A DNA stretch of 64,000 bases from Mycogone perniciosa (GCA_025331125.1 JAOALB010000069.1:124001-188000); one strand, 5' to 3'; shown: positions 12,490 to 25,114, numbered from the stretch's first letter. Notes: generated from the letters alone by a model not told the origin. A program made the numbers and translations.

Positions 12490-14253
12490 ACACAATGACA
12501 GAGTCGGCTCCAATGCCTACCTCTTGGCTGCGTACGCTTGTCGTGTCCGTTGCATAAGATAGGGTGCATGCACGAATCACACAGTTCCGTTAGTATCTAT
12601 CCTTTCTCCTATGCGTCCTTGTCACCATGCATCTCACCGATACCCGTTTCCCGCCCGTTCTCATGTTTCACAACGTTAGACACCCCCACTTCTCAATTTT
12701 CATCTCAATGTCTGGCCAGAGAGCCTGCCTTGTTGTCGCCTCGCCTCGCTGCAACGCAACGCATCGCATCGTCACACCTCCCCCCCGTGTGTTGTACGAT
12801 ATGTACATGCTCGTATGTGCACAGACATGGCAAGGCACCACGCGGCTGCAAAAACTTCACAGCAAAATCGACCTTGGGCATCAAAGGTTCGGCGCCTAGG
12901 TACCCCACCCTTGTCGGGTCGTTAGAATGCTTTTGCCCATGTTTCGTTTTGATCCAATTCCCCACGATTTAGTAGGAGCCGAGTCGTTATTGCTTTTCTC
13001 CCTGTCGCACATATGTAAGGGCCCGGCGTTTTTGACATCGATGGGGTGAGAAACTAACTGGGAACAAAAACACAGTTGTCGCACTCGCTGCCGCTGAATA
13101 AGGCACTTACGTAGCCAGGCGGCCCTTGGGCCATCACCTTTCCCCCACATTCAGGCGTCATTTCCATGGATCTCACGTCGTCCAGTTTCATCGACAGCAG
13201 CATGCAGCCTCGCTGTCTGGTGAACACGGACGCAAACATTAGTAGAAGGAAAAAGAAAGAAAAAACCATGCAGTCAGCCGCCTCCCGCCTTTGGCTGATC
13301 CTTGTCCACAACGTCACGCCAGGATCAACCATTCAGTCCCCCCCCATCGTCCATCACCCCGGGGTCTCGACGCCTGCATCCTGGTCGTATTTGGTGCCAG
13401 CGGCCGCTGGTAGGCCAGGCACGACAATGTCCATCTGTTGCGTGGCATAATACGGAGTACTCGTAGGTGGCATGTGGTCCAACCGTGCGCCAGACCCGAC
13501 CACCCCACCGTGTGCCGACCCAAATGTCGTGGCATCGTCGACCATGCATGACGGTTCAACCCGCAACTCCCCCAGAGTAGCGCCGGCTTTGGACGGCAGC
13601 CGTTGGCTCAACCCCGCCATGAGCCGGCTGAAGCTGAATATCTCCTACTAATGTGGATGTTCTGGTGTCTCGGTCCGGGCTTTCAGGAAGAGTCCATTGG
13701 GTCTGCTATCAACCTGACTCTGGTCATGATTCCAAAATGCCTTGCAGACCGTGGGTCTCCTCAGGGATTTGAAAGAAGAGGAAGCAGATGACACGTCGCT
13801 GCGCGACTAATGCACGAGGCGACCTCTGTCCACAAGCAAGAGTGAGGAGACATGCTCGGGTGGATCGTGAGCGCAAAAAACACGTCAATCTCACCATTCG
13901 CACCGCTTGGCCACCTCTCTTGGACGAACCTAAACCAGCTGGACGGGTGCGATGCGCTCTAGATCGGCGCACCACGATGCTAGTCGTTGTTTCTTTGGTC
14001 GTGGCCGTAGGTGGTAGGTAAGTTTCCTCCGTTTTGCCGCACGCCCCAAATCACGGCGTCTTCCAAGAATTTCCATGACAACATACGAGTCATCACAAAT
14101 GCTCATCCTGGCAGCTGCACGGCCTCTCAAACTTCCGTTCTTCCCTGGTCCTTGGGGCCTCGGGGCGTTCCTCTGCCTTTTCACCTGATTTGCCCATTGA
14201 TCTCCATCGATCAGCGGCAGGCGCCACGACAGCTTGTAGGAGGGGCAGTCGTA

Positions 14254-14279
14254 TGTACTTCGTACGAGTACGGAGTACA
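14254..14279. repeat. Compound word TACTTCGTAC-GAGTACGGAGTAC
   Basis: A TACTTCGTA copy, a GTACGAGTAC linker and a TACGGAGTAC copy are fused in 26 bp. Confidence 0.75.
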
Positions 14280-17200
14280 TATATTTATTTGTATGTACGC
14301 ACGCCTGTGAATTCTGGGGCGTGTTGTGAGTGGCCGTGCCTTTATCATTTGTGCGCTTCTTGACAATGCCAGGCCCATGAAATGTGAAAGATGCAGCACG
14401 CCAGCTTGGGAAGGCGCCGGCCTGTGAAAGTATGCGCCAAGAACCCATCTCCGTACTCGTAATACCTAAGTTACTGCTTTGCTGATTTGTTTGCCCGCCA
14501 CCTCACCACGTTCACACCCTCGAAGGCATACCGAATTTAGTCGTCTCTGTCCTGCTTGGTGTTGGAGCACGGAGTTGGTCTTACCGTTTGATTGGTGGCT
14601 AGATCTGGGTAGGGCATGGGATAATCAAGAAAAAAAAATCTCATCAAAAGCTCGCTGTGGACCATCCCACCTGCTTGATGAGGGGCATGAATGCGCGCCC
14701 GCTGGCCACCAAACTGATGGCTACCGGATCGTACTCATGAGATGGTGGAGCGTTGAAAGTTGTACGAGTAGTGGCTCCCGAGTCTCTGGAAACGCACCGA
14801 ACGTGGCCACTCCCAGACGCGACACTAGGTGTAGCGACTCCTCATGGCCCAATCAGTGGCCGAACCTGGGTCTTAGGCTGCCGTATTCCTCAGCCTGGTC
14901 ATCGCCGAGACCACAGGGGAGGGGTGGAGCCAGGGTGTGCAAGCCAAGTGTGACTGAATGTCCGTGTGCGTACGAAGTATGGTGTGGCTAACTTGCATCT
15001 GCGCGTTTCCTTGGGAATGGCTGCAAACGGCGGCTGTCGACACTCGTCATAGCCTGAAGAGGATGATCACCGCTGTCTCCAATGCTGAACACATCCATTT
15101 TGGACGGTCATACGGAGTGCTGTGCGAATAGACAGAATGAGCTGTGGAAGGGCGGTGGGGGGAAGACCATAAGGATGTGTTGCGAGTACATACTACAAGT
15201 ACGAGTACAGTTTGGTGCAAGCTTGCGCGCAAGGGACAAGGCTCTTCCCGTCCTTACCGTGTCCTTACCAGAGCTGCATATCCGCTCTCCCTAAAATGCG
15301 CCCCGTCCGGCCCGCGCATCGTCATGATTCGTCCATTGTATAATGCACGCAGGCCATGGATGAACAGCCACGTAGTTCGAATGTTGAGCGGTGGTTGGCC
15401 GACGTCCTGCAGCAGGGTACCTCTGCGTCTCATAGTGCAGCATCTAGCAAACATCGGGTGGCTCGACAGCGGAGACAATGCCTGTGGTGTTTATGTTCTC
15501 TGGCCTTGAGTCTGGTGCGACCGGGCCTGGCCAAATCTGTCGCTCGCTCCCGATAAACTTGCATACCGCTCTTACGAGTAGGCCTCTCTCAAGGACGCGG
15601 CATGGGTCTTCGTAGCTCCCTCTCCCGGCGATGAAAATCCCCCCCCCGCGTGAGAGCAACTACGGCTTAACGCTGAGGTCTGTTGACAACAACGCTCCAT
15701 TGGGTTGCCATGTTGTGTCATGTCAGTAGGTACTACCGGCCAGAACCAGGTCGTGTGTGTAGTGTATTAGTGGTATCGTGGCAAACGGCGTCAACCGAGC
15801 TATGCGAATCATGAGTTGTCTCGGTGCCCACCCGAAGATGATTTGCTCAGAAACGAACCACGAATGGCCGAAAAAGCGTTTGGACAATTCACTTGAGGCT
15901 GCGGTGACTTCGGAATTAGGGAGCCTTGGGCCAAAAGACTTGGAAGGTTCCAAGAAGGCCTAGCCCCGGGTAACTTAGGCTCCGGTACCTCGTAGTAGTG
16001 TAGGTACTTATGCACATAGGTGCAGTACTCTGTGCAGGATGCTGGTGGCGTTATGCAAATCGACGAGACGATCCCACGCTTGACGCATGCTTTGCTGGCC
16101 TGCTGCTGGCTGGATTGGAGTCTGTGATACCCAACCTGTACTCCGTAGTTACGAACAGAGATCAAGCAGTCCCACAATGGTTGGTAAGCCCAATGTGTTA
16201 TCGTTGCATTGCTGGCCTCGGGTGTAGGTTGCCAGCTAGGCGAGAGAGTCTTCTCGCACAGGCATCCTCCTTTGGTGGCATGGACAAACAGGGGCCGAAT
16301 ATTTCCTGGCGGGGAAGACACGGCTACCGACTCTAGGTGTGCTTGGGAAGTATTTGGACTGCCCTAATCAAGTAGGGTGTGCTGGGAATGGAGAGCGGAT
16401 GAATTCCGTGAGGGGAAGGCCATTTGAGCGGGAGACTATCATCGGGACTCCATAGTAGATAGTATAGTAGCAGGTCTAGTAGATTTGTGGAGCTTGTTGG
16501 AAACCATGTCAGTCAGGAAACACAAACACAATACTCCGTAGACTTGACGCCAATCGACAATCTACTTTGGTCTTGCGCACAACCCCCATCCACCATGGAG
16601 ACGAGTAAGCCATAAGCGTTGGGGCATGTGTGGTTAAGCCCAGCAGGTCGATATTTGCTGGAGCGTCCTTGAAAATCCGCAGTCGCCACGGAGTGCTTCT
16701 GTTGGGTTCCATGGTCCATGGTGTGCATGCTGCATACGTAGGAGGTTGCTACCTTGCGTGGAAGCCCAAGGGTGTGTCGCAAGGCTGTCATTGTTTGTTG
16801 GTTGGTAGCACCACCTTAGTAGGGCTTGGTAGAGGTAGTAGTAGTACAACTCCATACAGACGGAGTACGAGTAGATCGCTGAAGGAAGCACCGCAATCTA
16901 TGGCGTACTACCAAGTACTAGTGCTGCATGGTGTCAACGGTCAGCAGCTAGAGTGCCAATGCCAATGTATGAATGGGCTGATGGGCACCCGAGTTGGTCA
17001 TGAGAGAGAAACGCACCCCAGCGGTTGACAGTGATTGGAGTCAATCAAGCAGGCATTGGAAGAGACGAGCGGTCACACTGCAGATTCGGTCTTGGTCGCG
17101 TATGACACATCGCATCGACATGAGAGCGGCTCTGGCGGACCTAAGGCCCGACGATAGCGGGCTGCAGACAGACAGTCGATATTCTCAATTGGTTTGGCTG

Positions 17201-19360
17201 GTGATGCTTTTGTAGATTTTAGTCTACCAGTTGGCGATCTATTCTTTTTTTGGGCTAGTTATAGATAGCAACCACGGATGCCCGCTCCTTCCACGGGGAG
17301 GTGTAATACCGAGAGGCTGTAAACGAGGGCGCGTCTGCCTTCTCCCTAGCACTCTGTCTGACTATAGCAGCTACAGGTGCAGAAAAATCAACAGACAGTC
17401 GTCTCTGAATATCCTTCAGCACCTTTCATGCAACGCCAGAAACCCGTTTTCCAGCAGACGAGGCGTTTGTTTGATTTTTTACTACGAAATCGACACTTCA
17501 AGGACGATCTTGCTGTCCAGTGTTGATGCCGCAGTCCGCCCTACCTTCATTAAGCCCGAATTATCTGTTCCGTCTAGACTGACGCCTGACGCCTGATGCC
17601 CTATCCAGACTCCCAACGACACAAGCAGTCCCCATTCCCCCACATAAGACTGGCTGACCGCACCTCAGGCTGCTCTCAAAGATCCAGCCATCAGCAAATC
17701 TCACACCTGCAACTGCAATCGTCATCTAGTTTGCCGGCCCGACCGGAAGCAATCCGGCCTGTGGTTCTGCTTCGTCTCCTTCACGACCAACATGCATTCG
17801 TCGTCGCCACACACACCCTGCAGAGGCCCATTGGAGAGAGGAGCCAACGTTGCTTATTCACAGAGCACTATCTATCGAGCGGGTCCATTGGGCATCGAGT
17901 AATCACGCAGAAGCAAGCCGGCGGGGCCATGGTCAGATTTCAATCAAGCCGCATCTCACCTCCCCTCCACCTCATCCGTCCTGGCCAGCCCATCCGAGCT
18001 GAGATGGCATGTTCTTGTTACGAGAGTCTTCAGCGCCGCCCGACCCCGAGGCCGGTGGGATGGACCAGCACAGAGTATACAGGGCACGAAAATTGATTGC
18101 CAGGCGGGAGTTTGCTGCGTTGGGAAGAAGAAGGTGGCCTTGGACTCACGAGTCACGGGTTCTTGGTGGACGCTGGATAGTGCAAATACTGCATTTTGTT
18201 GAGGCCGTGTCGGTGAGCTCCTGTTGGCTAGCCAAGGGTTTTGAATTTGGCACCCACACCTCACCACCTCCTCTCCATAAACATACGCCATCGGCCTCGA
18301 CAGATTTGATTATGGTGCAACGGCGGCTGAGCTGAGGCAGTTCAGCGCTCTCTGATTGGCCTGTGTCCGAATTACGCCCCAAGACATGGCCCGTTCCGCC
18401 CAATCGCACACGTCGGCAGACGGTCACGTGAACAAAATCTCATGCATGCAACCCGGGTAGAGTGCAGCTCTCCCGACGGAAGCCCCGGTTTTCGGACACC
18501 ATTGCACACACGAAACTCGACCCAAGGACAAAGACCAAGCCCGAAGGAGCAAGGAGAAGTCTATCAAGAACCGTCTGGTGTTCTGCGGAACCTCGGAGGT
18601 CACGGCGGAACATGGACTGAAAGCCGCTTCCTCCAGGCACCAGTACTGCCCTCCGCCGCCAGCGCAATCCGTGTGGACGAAGGGCCGTCCGAGGATTTGT
18701 TGCTGTTGCTGCTTGCACAATGAGTGATACTACTAGTAATTGGCACCCTTGCCGGGCATCAAGCAACAATGGCACCACTTGGGGCCGGGCTCAGGGCCAG
18801 AACGAAAAAGGAGTGAGAGACAGCAGGCAAGATGCTTGCTGGTTGCCTCGTACCCGCGGGCTAGGAAGCCACATAATACTACGACTACGGAGTACTACTA
18901 GTAGTACTAGGCAAGGGATGAATGTGTGCCACGTCGCAATTTCGTTGTTGCCACATAGCGCCGTTCTGGGGGGCTGGCTGCAGGTCATGCCCTCCTGGAG
19001 TCCGCCACAAACATGATGGTGTTCCGTGACTTGGGCGCACAGTGTGAAAAGAAAGGGCCACTGATGGTCGTTCGGGCACCCCCTCCACCGTCCGAAGAAA
19101 GCCACACTGGGGCCACACGTGTCGTGAGAGCGGGCGCAGACCGCAAAGGTTGCTTTTTTTCACTGGCAATTGCGATTGTTCCGTCGTCCAACCACGAAGA
19201 GGGCATAGGAACAAAGACGATGGAGCTTGGGTTACAGTGGTATCAGTACAGGGCCGGGCTGCGGCTCGATGGAAATGCTTGCCCTCCGATTTGTGGACTT
19301 TGTCAGGGCTTCTTCCATGGCACAGAATAAACCTGCCTCACTGCAGGCGCGTCTAAGGAG

Positions 19361-19456
19361 TAGTACTCCGTACTAGCCGCTGCACATTAGTTCTTCTAGT
19401 ACGGAGTACTCTGGACTACTAAGGCACTATAGTATGGAGTACCTCGTACTCCGTAC
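19361..19456. repeat. Cluster of three TACTCCGTA/TACGGAGTA words
   Basis: Within about 95 bp there are copies at roughly 19363-19373 (+), 19399-19410 (inverted) and 19446-19456 (+). All are flanked by further GTAC/AGTAC half-words. Confidence 0.75.
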
Positions 19457-21220
19457 AGGGTCTCTTCTAGACAAGCTCGTCGGCCTCGGCATTTCATCAG
19501 CAATTCAAACCTCGAAAAAGCAGACATGTCATCTGCACGTTGGCTGTGGAGGAGAAGGAGAAGATTGTATACTGCATTGCCACCCCACGAGACCTCGACC
19601 GTATGCACGGCCAGCCGCCAGGCTCCACGACGCCAACGCAATATTAGTATTACTCACCCGTCATGCAGTCATGCAGGTGACAGTACCATTGAGCTTTGCC
19701 AAAAATTCTCTCTCTGCCTGGTCGTTCTCTCCCTCCCTGCAAACGAGCTGTACCAGGTTCCCCAACAGCTCTTTGGCCTTGCCTTATTGAAGGGGAGACC
19801 TGATACTCGTAGGGTCATTCAATGCCGGAACCAACTAGTCCGGCTCTAGGGAGAATGGAGCAGTATTTGGGTTGCCAAGCACTCGAGTGAATACATACTG
19901 CTTGGTACTCCGTACTACATACTAGGTACTACTTACCAAACCCTTAGTGATGATGACCTTTGTGTGTTGGGGTGCCTATCACGAACTGCCAATGCACTGA
20001 CCGCGCTACGGGCGTTAGAATGGAGAGGACCGTGGAAATGTCTGATAATGACGTACGAGTGCTCCGGACGCACATGCGGGAGTACTACTACTGCTGCTCC
20101 TACGAGGTACTACTATTACGTGGTGATGGTGCGATGCACAATGCCTAAAACAATCTCCACAAACCGTCCCCGCCGACAGATCACAGGGAACCAGCGGTGA
20201 ACACATGGTCCTTCTGCACGATGATTTGAGTTTGGAGGTGCGAATCCATGGCTCTCTGGGTTGGGGCCGTTTCTCCTTGCTGCTCCTGTTTGCTAGCCTT
20301 GGCCCTATCAGACCTCGACTCTCCCCTACCCCCTAGCAAGGACGGACAGCAACGATGCAACGCTGTCATCCTTCCGCTGCGGTTGGTTCCCGTGCCTAAC
20401 AACCAGAGAACCACACCCTCCAGCCTCGACTTTTTGACCAGCCCTGTTCGTGGCCTCCGCTAACCATGGGGAAGAGGGATTACGATCACCGCTCAAACCA
20501 TTCTACTAGCAATCCAGACGATAATACTTGGTACAACGCAGTGAGACGAGGTGCCAATGGGCTAATGAGCCTCACGCACAATTCGCTAGCCAGCCCACTT
20601 GTCGGTTGCGTCGCCACCGAGTCGTTAGAGAGAAACTGTCGCCCGCGGAACGGTGCGCTCTTGCAGGTGCATGATCACCCGTGATCCGCTGACGCCTCCC
20701 ACTCTCAAGGAAAGGCCCTAGGCTAAGCTGCGGTGTGCGAAGTAGGGGCGGAGTACGACTGGCGATTTCCAAATGAAGCGTCAGCAACGGACGGACGACC
20801 TCGACGGCTCCAAGACCCCGACATGCGTATAGAATTCGGCCACGTTTCTCCACAAACAGTGGCTCTTGCTGCAGGTTTTTGCTGCGCCTCATGCTGCTGG
20901 CCCCGGCCACCCACATTCGTCACGCAACGGGAAGGGGGAGCAAATCACTGGAGTTCTTCAGAAGGCCAACGGATAGATCATCGATGATGTGTGAGCTCAC
21001 ATACTCGTACTATTTGGAGCTTTCCCCAATCACATCACTGCGGAATGACACGGCGGAAGAGCCCTCCGCCTGGGAAACTAACCGAGAAGTCTCCGGAAGA
21101 ATGTTTAAATGTGAAAGTAGAGGCCGTGCGTGAATCAAACTCAGCACAGCATCTGTGAAGCATCCCCGACCTCTTTGGCTAAAAAAATATTTGAGAAAAA
21201 AAATTTACCTCACCGCCACA

Positions 21221-22304
21221 ATGCCTGATGACACCTCAACAATCAACCAGGTTCGCTTCAAGTGAGTTGTGACATTTGTTGCGCTACTGACGCGGTTCCA
21301 CCCGCTATCTGCACCTTGCGCCCCATGATCCTTCTAGCCAATGAGGAGTTGATGAGGAGCGCTTCTCGTCCCCTAGTTTATCGGATCTGTGCTTGTTGTG
21401 ATCCGGCCCGCCCTTCCCGGGACAAGAGGACTGGAGACCCGTGAGGTGAGAAGGCACCGGCTAACGCGGACTGCCGTAGCAAGATCGGAGCCGACTACGA
21501 CCAAAGATACCGGACAACGATTGGGATTCTTGAGAGTGAAGTGCGGGCGGCGAAAGAGTTCATCGGTGTAGGGTCTGGGGGTCGGCTGTTGGATTATGCC
21601 TGCGGCACTGGCCTTTTGACGCGGGTGAGTAAACGCCAGGCTAATCAGGGTGAATGGATGACATGCTGAGAGCTAAACTTTATGCGATGTACTCTGTAGG
21701 CTTTGGGCGATGATCTCAGTCAATGTGTTGGCATCGATCTCTCGGAGAGCATGATTGAGGCATACAATACCAAGGCCAGAAGCCAGGTGAGTGGTTTTCC
21801 TGTGCCGCCTTGTCAGACTTGCCGTATATACATTGTCTATTCTGATGATGGCATTGATAGGGATTCACATCGCAGACCAGAACAGCCCATCTCGGCAACC
21901 TCCTTCTTCCGTCGGATGCATCCCCATCAGACCTCGCAGGCCGAGAATTCTTCAACTTTGACGTTGTAGGCGTTGGATTGGGATTCCATCATTTCGATGA
22001 CCCGGAACTAACTACCCGTCGACTGGCTGAGCGACTGAGTCCCGGCGGTGTGCTCTTCATCCTGGACTTCCTGCCTCATGTTGCGGCTGCCGTCCATGGA
22101 CAACACCTCGACGCAACGCTAGGGATTACTCATCACGGCTTCTCTGTAGAGAGAATGCGAGGCATGTTTGAAAGTGCGGGCGTAGGCGGCGACTTTCGGT
22201 TCAAGGAGTTGGAGGTCGAGTTTCCGTCTAGTCATGGTCACGGGGGGGGGGGGAGCAAGGTCACGAAGCGCAATGTATTCTTTGCAAGGGGAGTCAAGAT
22301 GTAA
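21221..22304 (+). CDS. Class I SAM-dependent methyltransferase, 238 aa
   Basis: CDS is join(21221..21261,21480..21624,21700..21786,21861..22304), with introns of 218, 75 and 74 nt in phases 2, 0 and 0. Spliced, it gives a continuous Rossmann methyltransferase. Motif I is LLDYACGTGLL (about residues 50-60), the acidic SAM-ribose motif is VGIDLSESMIEAYN, then come DVVGVGLGFHHFDDP (post-II region) and LSPGGVLFILDF (motif III/IV). It resembles the UbiE/methyltransferase-11/12 group. It should transfer a methyl group from SAM to a small molecule or protein, but the substrate is not evident. The N-terminus (INQVRFNKIGADYDQRY) is typical of fungal small cytosolic members. Position 22242-22253 is a 12-G run coding for four glycines near the C-terminus. 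The first intron (218 nt) is the least certain boundary. Confidence 0.85.
22242..22253 (+). repeat. 12-G homopolymer inside a coding exon
   Basis: Twelve consecutive G residues encode Gly-Gly-Gly-Gly in the methyltransferase, about 17 codons before the stop. Slippage or a sequencing error here would change only the C-terminal tail. Confidence 0.9.
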
Positions 22305-22566
22305 GACTGCGTGATTGCCATTTCTATTTCTTCTTTTTAATCATATGTTCAACATTGGCTGAGATGCATAGCACGGACAGCGCGTGTTGTCATCTGTAGT
22401 TTGCTTCTCTCCCAGGGTTTTTTTCGTCCAGCAGTCAGGACTGAGTTATCTACACCAGCTACCCCAGATACTGCTTGTTGTGTATGGGGAGCATAGTAAA
22501 TGAAATGCAATGGCACCAAACGGCATCAATCAAGGGCAACAGCCATGTCTCATGAATTGTTGGTAC

Positions 22567-24454
22567 TCATGACTGCATTCCCTTTTCTGCCGCGTCGACC
22601 ACAAAGGCACCGCCGAGGAAAATTGCCGGCTCGTTGATGTTGTGATGTTCATAGCTGGGTACAAGGTTAGTCAACTTGACTGATGGTCATTTTCTCACAT
22701 CTCATATTCTATCCATGTAAACGAACTGTCGTCTCACAGAACAGATCTGGGGGGTGTGCGAGTGTGAGTGTGAGTGTGAGTGTGACAGATACCTGAGAGT
22801 TCCCACGCCACCAGCCTCGAGTAAGAAGGCCGGGCCGTCCTGTAGTGTCTTGCCGACCCAGCGCATGGCAAAGGCGCGGAGGATATGGCCGTGGGCGACG
22901 ATGAGGATGTCACCAGATGGAGCGTCCTGTTGGGGGCCGCTGAGGGCAGGCTCGTGGAAGCGCTTGCGGATGGAGGCGATGAGGCGGTCGAGGCGGTCGG
23001 TAACATCTTGGGGGCTCCTAGTAGATTGGTCACTGCGTGCTACTTGCATGAGACATGGGAGCAGGCTGGGTGTTTCCTTGGGGTGTTCCCTTGGGGCTGC
23101 GGATACTGTCACGTCACCGCGGAGGATTCTGTTTGTTTGATATCGGAAGCGGAACGGGAGTGAGGGAGGTGACTTACTCCCCACCAGGACACCCATCCCT
23201 CCAGATATCCCAGGTGCCCTCGATGCCCTGGTCGGCCCTCAGGTTGCGAATGTCCAGAGTGGTCACACCCTCATAGTGGCCATAGTCCCACTCGCGGATG
23301 TCTTCCGTGACCTCGACCTTGGCATCGCAGCCGAGGCCTTCCAATGCAGAGCCGCCGTGTGGCTGCCAGGGGAGGGGGGCCGAGATGCCGAGATTGAGAA
23401 GCTCAAAGGTGCGTTGGGCGCGTTTGCGGGGGGAGACGAAACTGAGATCGGGCCGTTGGCACTTTGAATCAGCTTATTTCGTGTGCTAATGTTTATTTCG
23501 TCTCATTTCGTTTCATGAGTAGGGTGGGAATAGCACAGAAGAACAGACAGACATACGAAGTGGTAGAGAGGACATATGGATATAGGTGCACGCATGCATC
23601 TGGCTGGTGTGGTACAGAGTACGAGTACACACACACCAGAGGTGGCTGGATGGCTGAAAGGGGAGGGGGAGGGCGTGTGTATTGTATTGTATTGTACGGA
23701 GTGTTGCACTCGCGTTCATGAGATGCATTTCCCCGGTTTGAAAGAGACCGGGCAGATATGAGGAGGATGAGGACATTAGGCTGAGATTGTGGCACAACGA
23801 CACATGTGCAGGCAGACGAGAAGGGAGATGGTCGCCGAGGCGAGGCGATGGGGAAATGGAGCAATGGAGCAATGGAGACAGACAGATGCGTCCGATATGG
23901 GGCAGATATTGCACACAGTACAGCAAACAGATGCTGTATCACCCGAGGGCTGTGCTCTCTATATGCGCGATCCGCTCGAAGGAGTAACAGACAAGACAGG
24001 CATTCTTGTTTTATTTGAAAAAAAAAAGCCACTGTAGCACGCGAGTGATAGATCATAGAGCCCAGATATTTGTTTGTCTGCCGGTGCCCAAAAGCGGTCC
24101 TTTCTTGCGCGCGGGAAAAAAAAAGAGAAGAGGAGGAGAGGGAAGAGGAAATTATGCAGCGATGGGAGAACAGGGCTGGAGGAGAGGAGAGGAGAAGAGA
24201 GGCGACGAGAAGAGAGAAGAAGAGAAGAGAGACACGAGAGATGGAGATCTTCCATGGGGATTCGGACTCACTCACATATGGGCCAGCTTTCGGGGCACAA
24301 TCAGGCGATCGTCGCCCACCAGAGCCTTGCCAGTGGCGCGGACTCGCTTCTCGCCGTTGAGCGTCAGGGGAATGTCGGTGCGGCCCGTATGGCGGCCATT
24401 GAGCGACCATTCGGTCTCGCCATGGCGGACGATGAAGACGCGGGGAGAGGTCAT
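22567..24454 (-). CDS. shb17: SHB17-like histidine phosphatase (sedoheptulose-bisphosphatase family), 251 aa
   Basis: CDS is complement(join(22567..22654,22793..23017,23178..23441,24276..24454)). The spliced protein shows the histidine-phosphatase signature: RHGETEW at residues 10-16 (His11 is the phospho-acceptor), HIFVSPRKRAQRTFELL, EWDYGHYEG (acid/base Glu region), a DIWRDGCPGGE block and AHGHILR with the second catalytic His. The tail LLEAGGVGTLSYEHHNINEP matches the end of yeast Shb17, which dephosphorylates sedoheptulose-1,7-bisphosphate to feed the riboneogenesis branch of the pentose phosphate pathway. Length (251) is close to yeast Shb17 (271). Introns are 138, 160 and 834 nt; the first, between residues 59 and 60, is exceptionally long, yet the family sequence continues across it without a gap. 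A related phosphoglycerate-mutase-like sugar phosphatase is the alternative. It is convergent with the methyltransferase gene (262 bp between stop codons). Confidence 0.85.
22757..22785. repeat. GTGTGA microsatellite in intron 3 of the SHB17-like gene
   Basis: About four to five GAGTGT units lie just downstream (in transcript sense) of the 5' splice site of the last intron. Confidence 0.8.
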
Positions 24455-25114
24455 ATTGAGTGATATTGGCCTGTCTGTCTGTGAGGGACTATTGTTGATT
24501 TGATGGCGGAGGGGAGAGATGGGGAGAGATGGATAGAAGAAGATGGACGCGAAATGTATAATAGTGTATTGATAGATGCTATGGGATGGTATAGATAGGC
24601 TGAAGACGCAGTATTAATGCTGACATGGACTCGGATTTGGATGTTGTTGTTGGTGCCATAATGTTGACAAAGAATAGAACAGAATAAACGAGGAGGGGTT
24701 TAGTGTCTTTGTGGTGATGTCAGCGTTTGTTATAGATAATCGGTTAGTGCAGTTCCCAGTATGGAGTAGTACGAGTAGATACTTTGTACTTGTAAAAACA
24801 CCGAGATGCTCGTCAATATAACTATGGTAGGCATAGATATGGAATAGAATAGAGTATCATGATGCAGACACAAGTCAAGACGAATCAAAGTATTCAGTCA
24901 GACAGGGCCCAAATGATGCTCGATCTAGATACCATGTATACTTCGTATAGTGTCTGCCTCTGAATCACCTCCGAAGCTTCCTCTCCGAGCGTAACCTTCT
25001 TTCTCTCTCCTCCACCACCAAAAAGAAATACTACTTCGTATCTACATGATACAAAAATGCACTCACCATCTCTCTCCTCTCGATTGAATGGTTCATCATG
25101 AATATTCGCGCGAT
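24455..25114. promoter_or_regulatory. Divergent intergenic region (SHB17-like gene / small plus-strand genes)
   Basis: This roughly 660-bp non-coding spacer separates the minus-strand phosphatase start from plus-strand reading frames, so it probably holds both promoters. It is rather AT-rich in the middle (24540-24900). I see no clear TATA box in a defined position and no gene. Confidence 0.45.

Larger units (their letters stand above)
5342..21220. other. 15.9-kb gene desert rich in microsatellites and TACGGAGTA words
   Basis: No open frame here shows a recognisable domain, credible codon bias or a convincing splice structure, and I saw no tRNA-like fold. Composition is ordinary (not AT-rich, so not obviously RIP-mutated). 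The content is low-complexity DNA: repeats of AGTC (5734-5761), GAACT (6069-6094), an 8-bp unit (7556-7621), GTAGGA (7951-7984), TGCTGG (8789-8820) and AGC/AGT (10252-10290), plus more than 20 copies of the TACTCCGTA/TACGAAGTA word. It lies between the 5' ends of two divergently transcribed genes (the transcription factor and the methyltransferase), so part must be promoter. The rest could host long non-coding transcripts or a large control region; nothing in the sequence decides this. Confidence 0.6.

Noticed and set aside
13930..14448. 172-codon minus-strand frame in the gene desert
   Set aside because: It contains translated TACTTCGTAC palindromic words and no recognisable motif; consistent with a chance ORF.
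17231..18096. Two consecutive plus-strand frames (121 and 166 codons)
   Set aside because: Sequence is compositionally random, without hydrophobic core, conserved motif or introns; not enough to call a gene.
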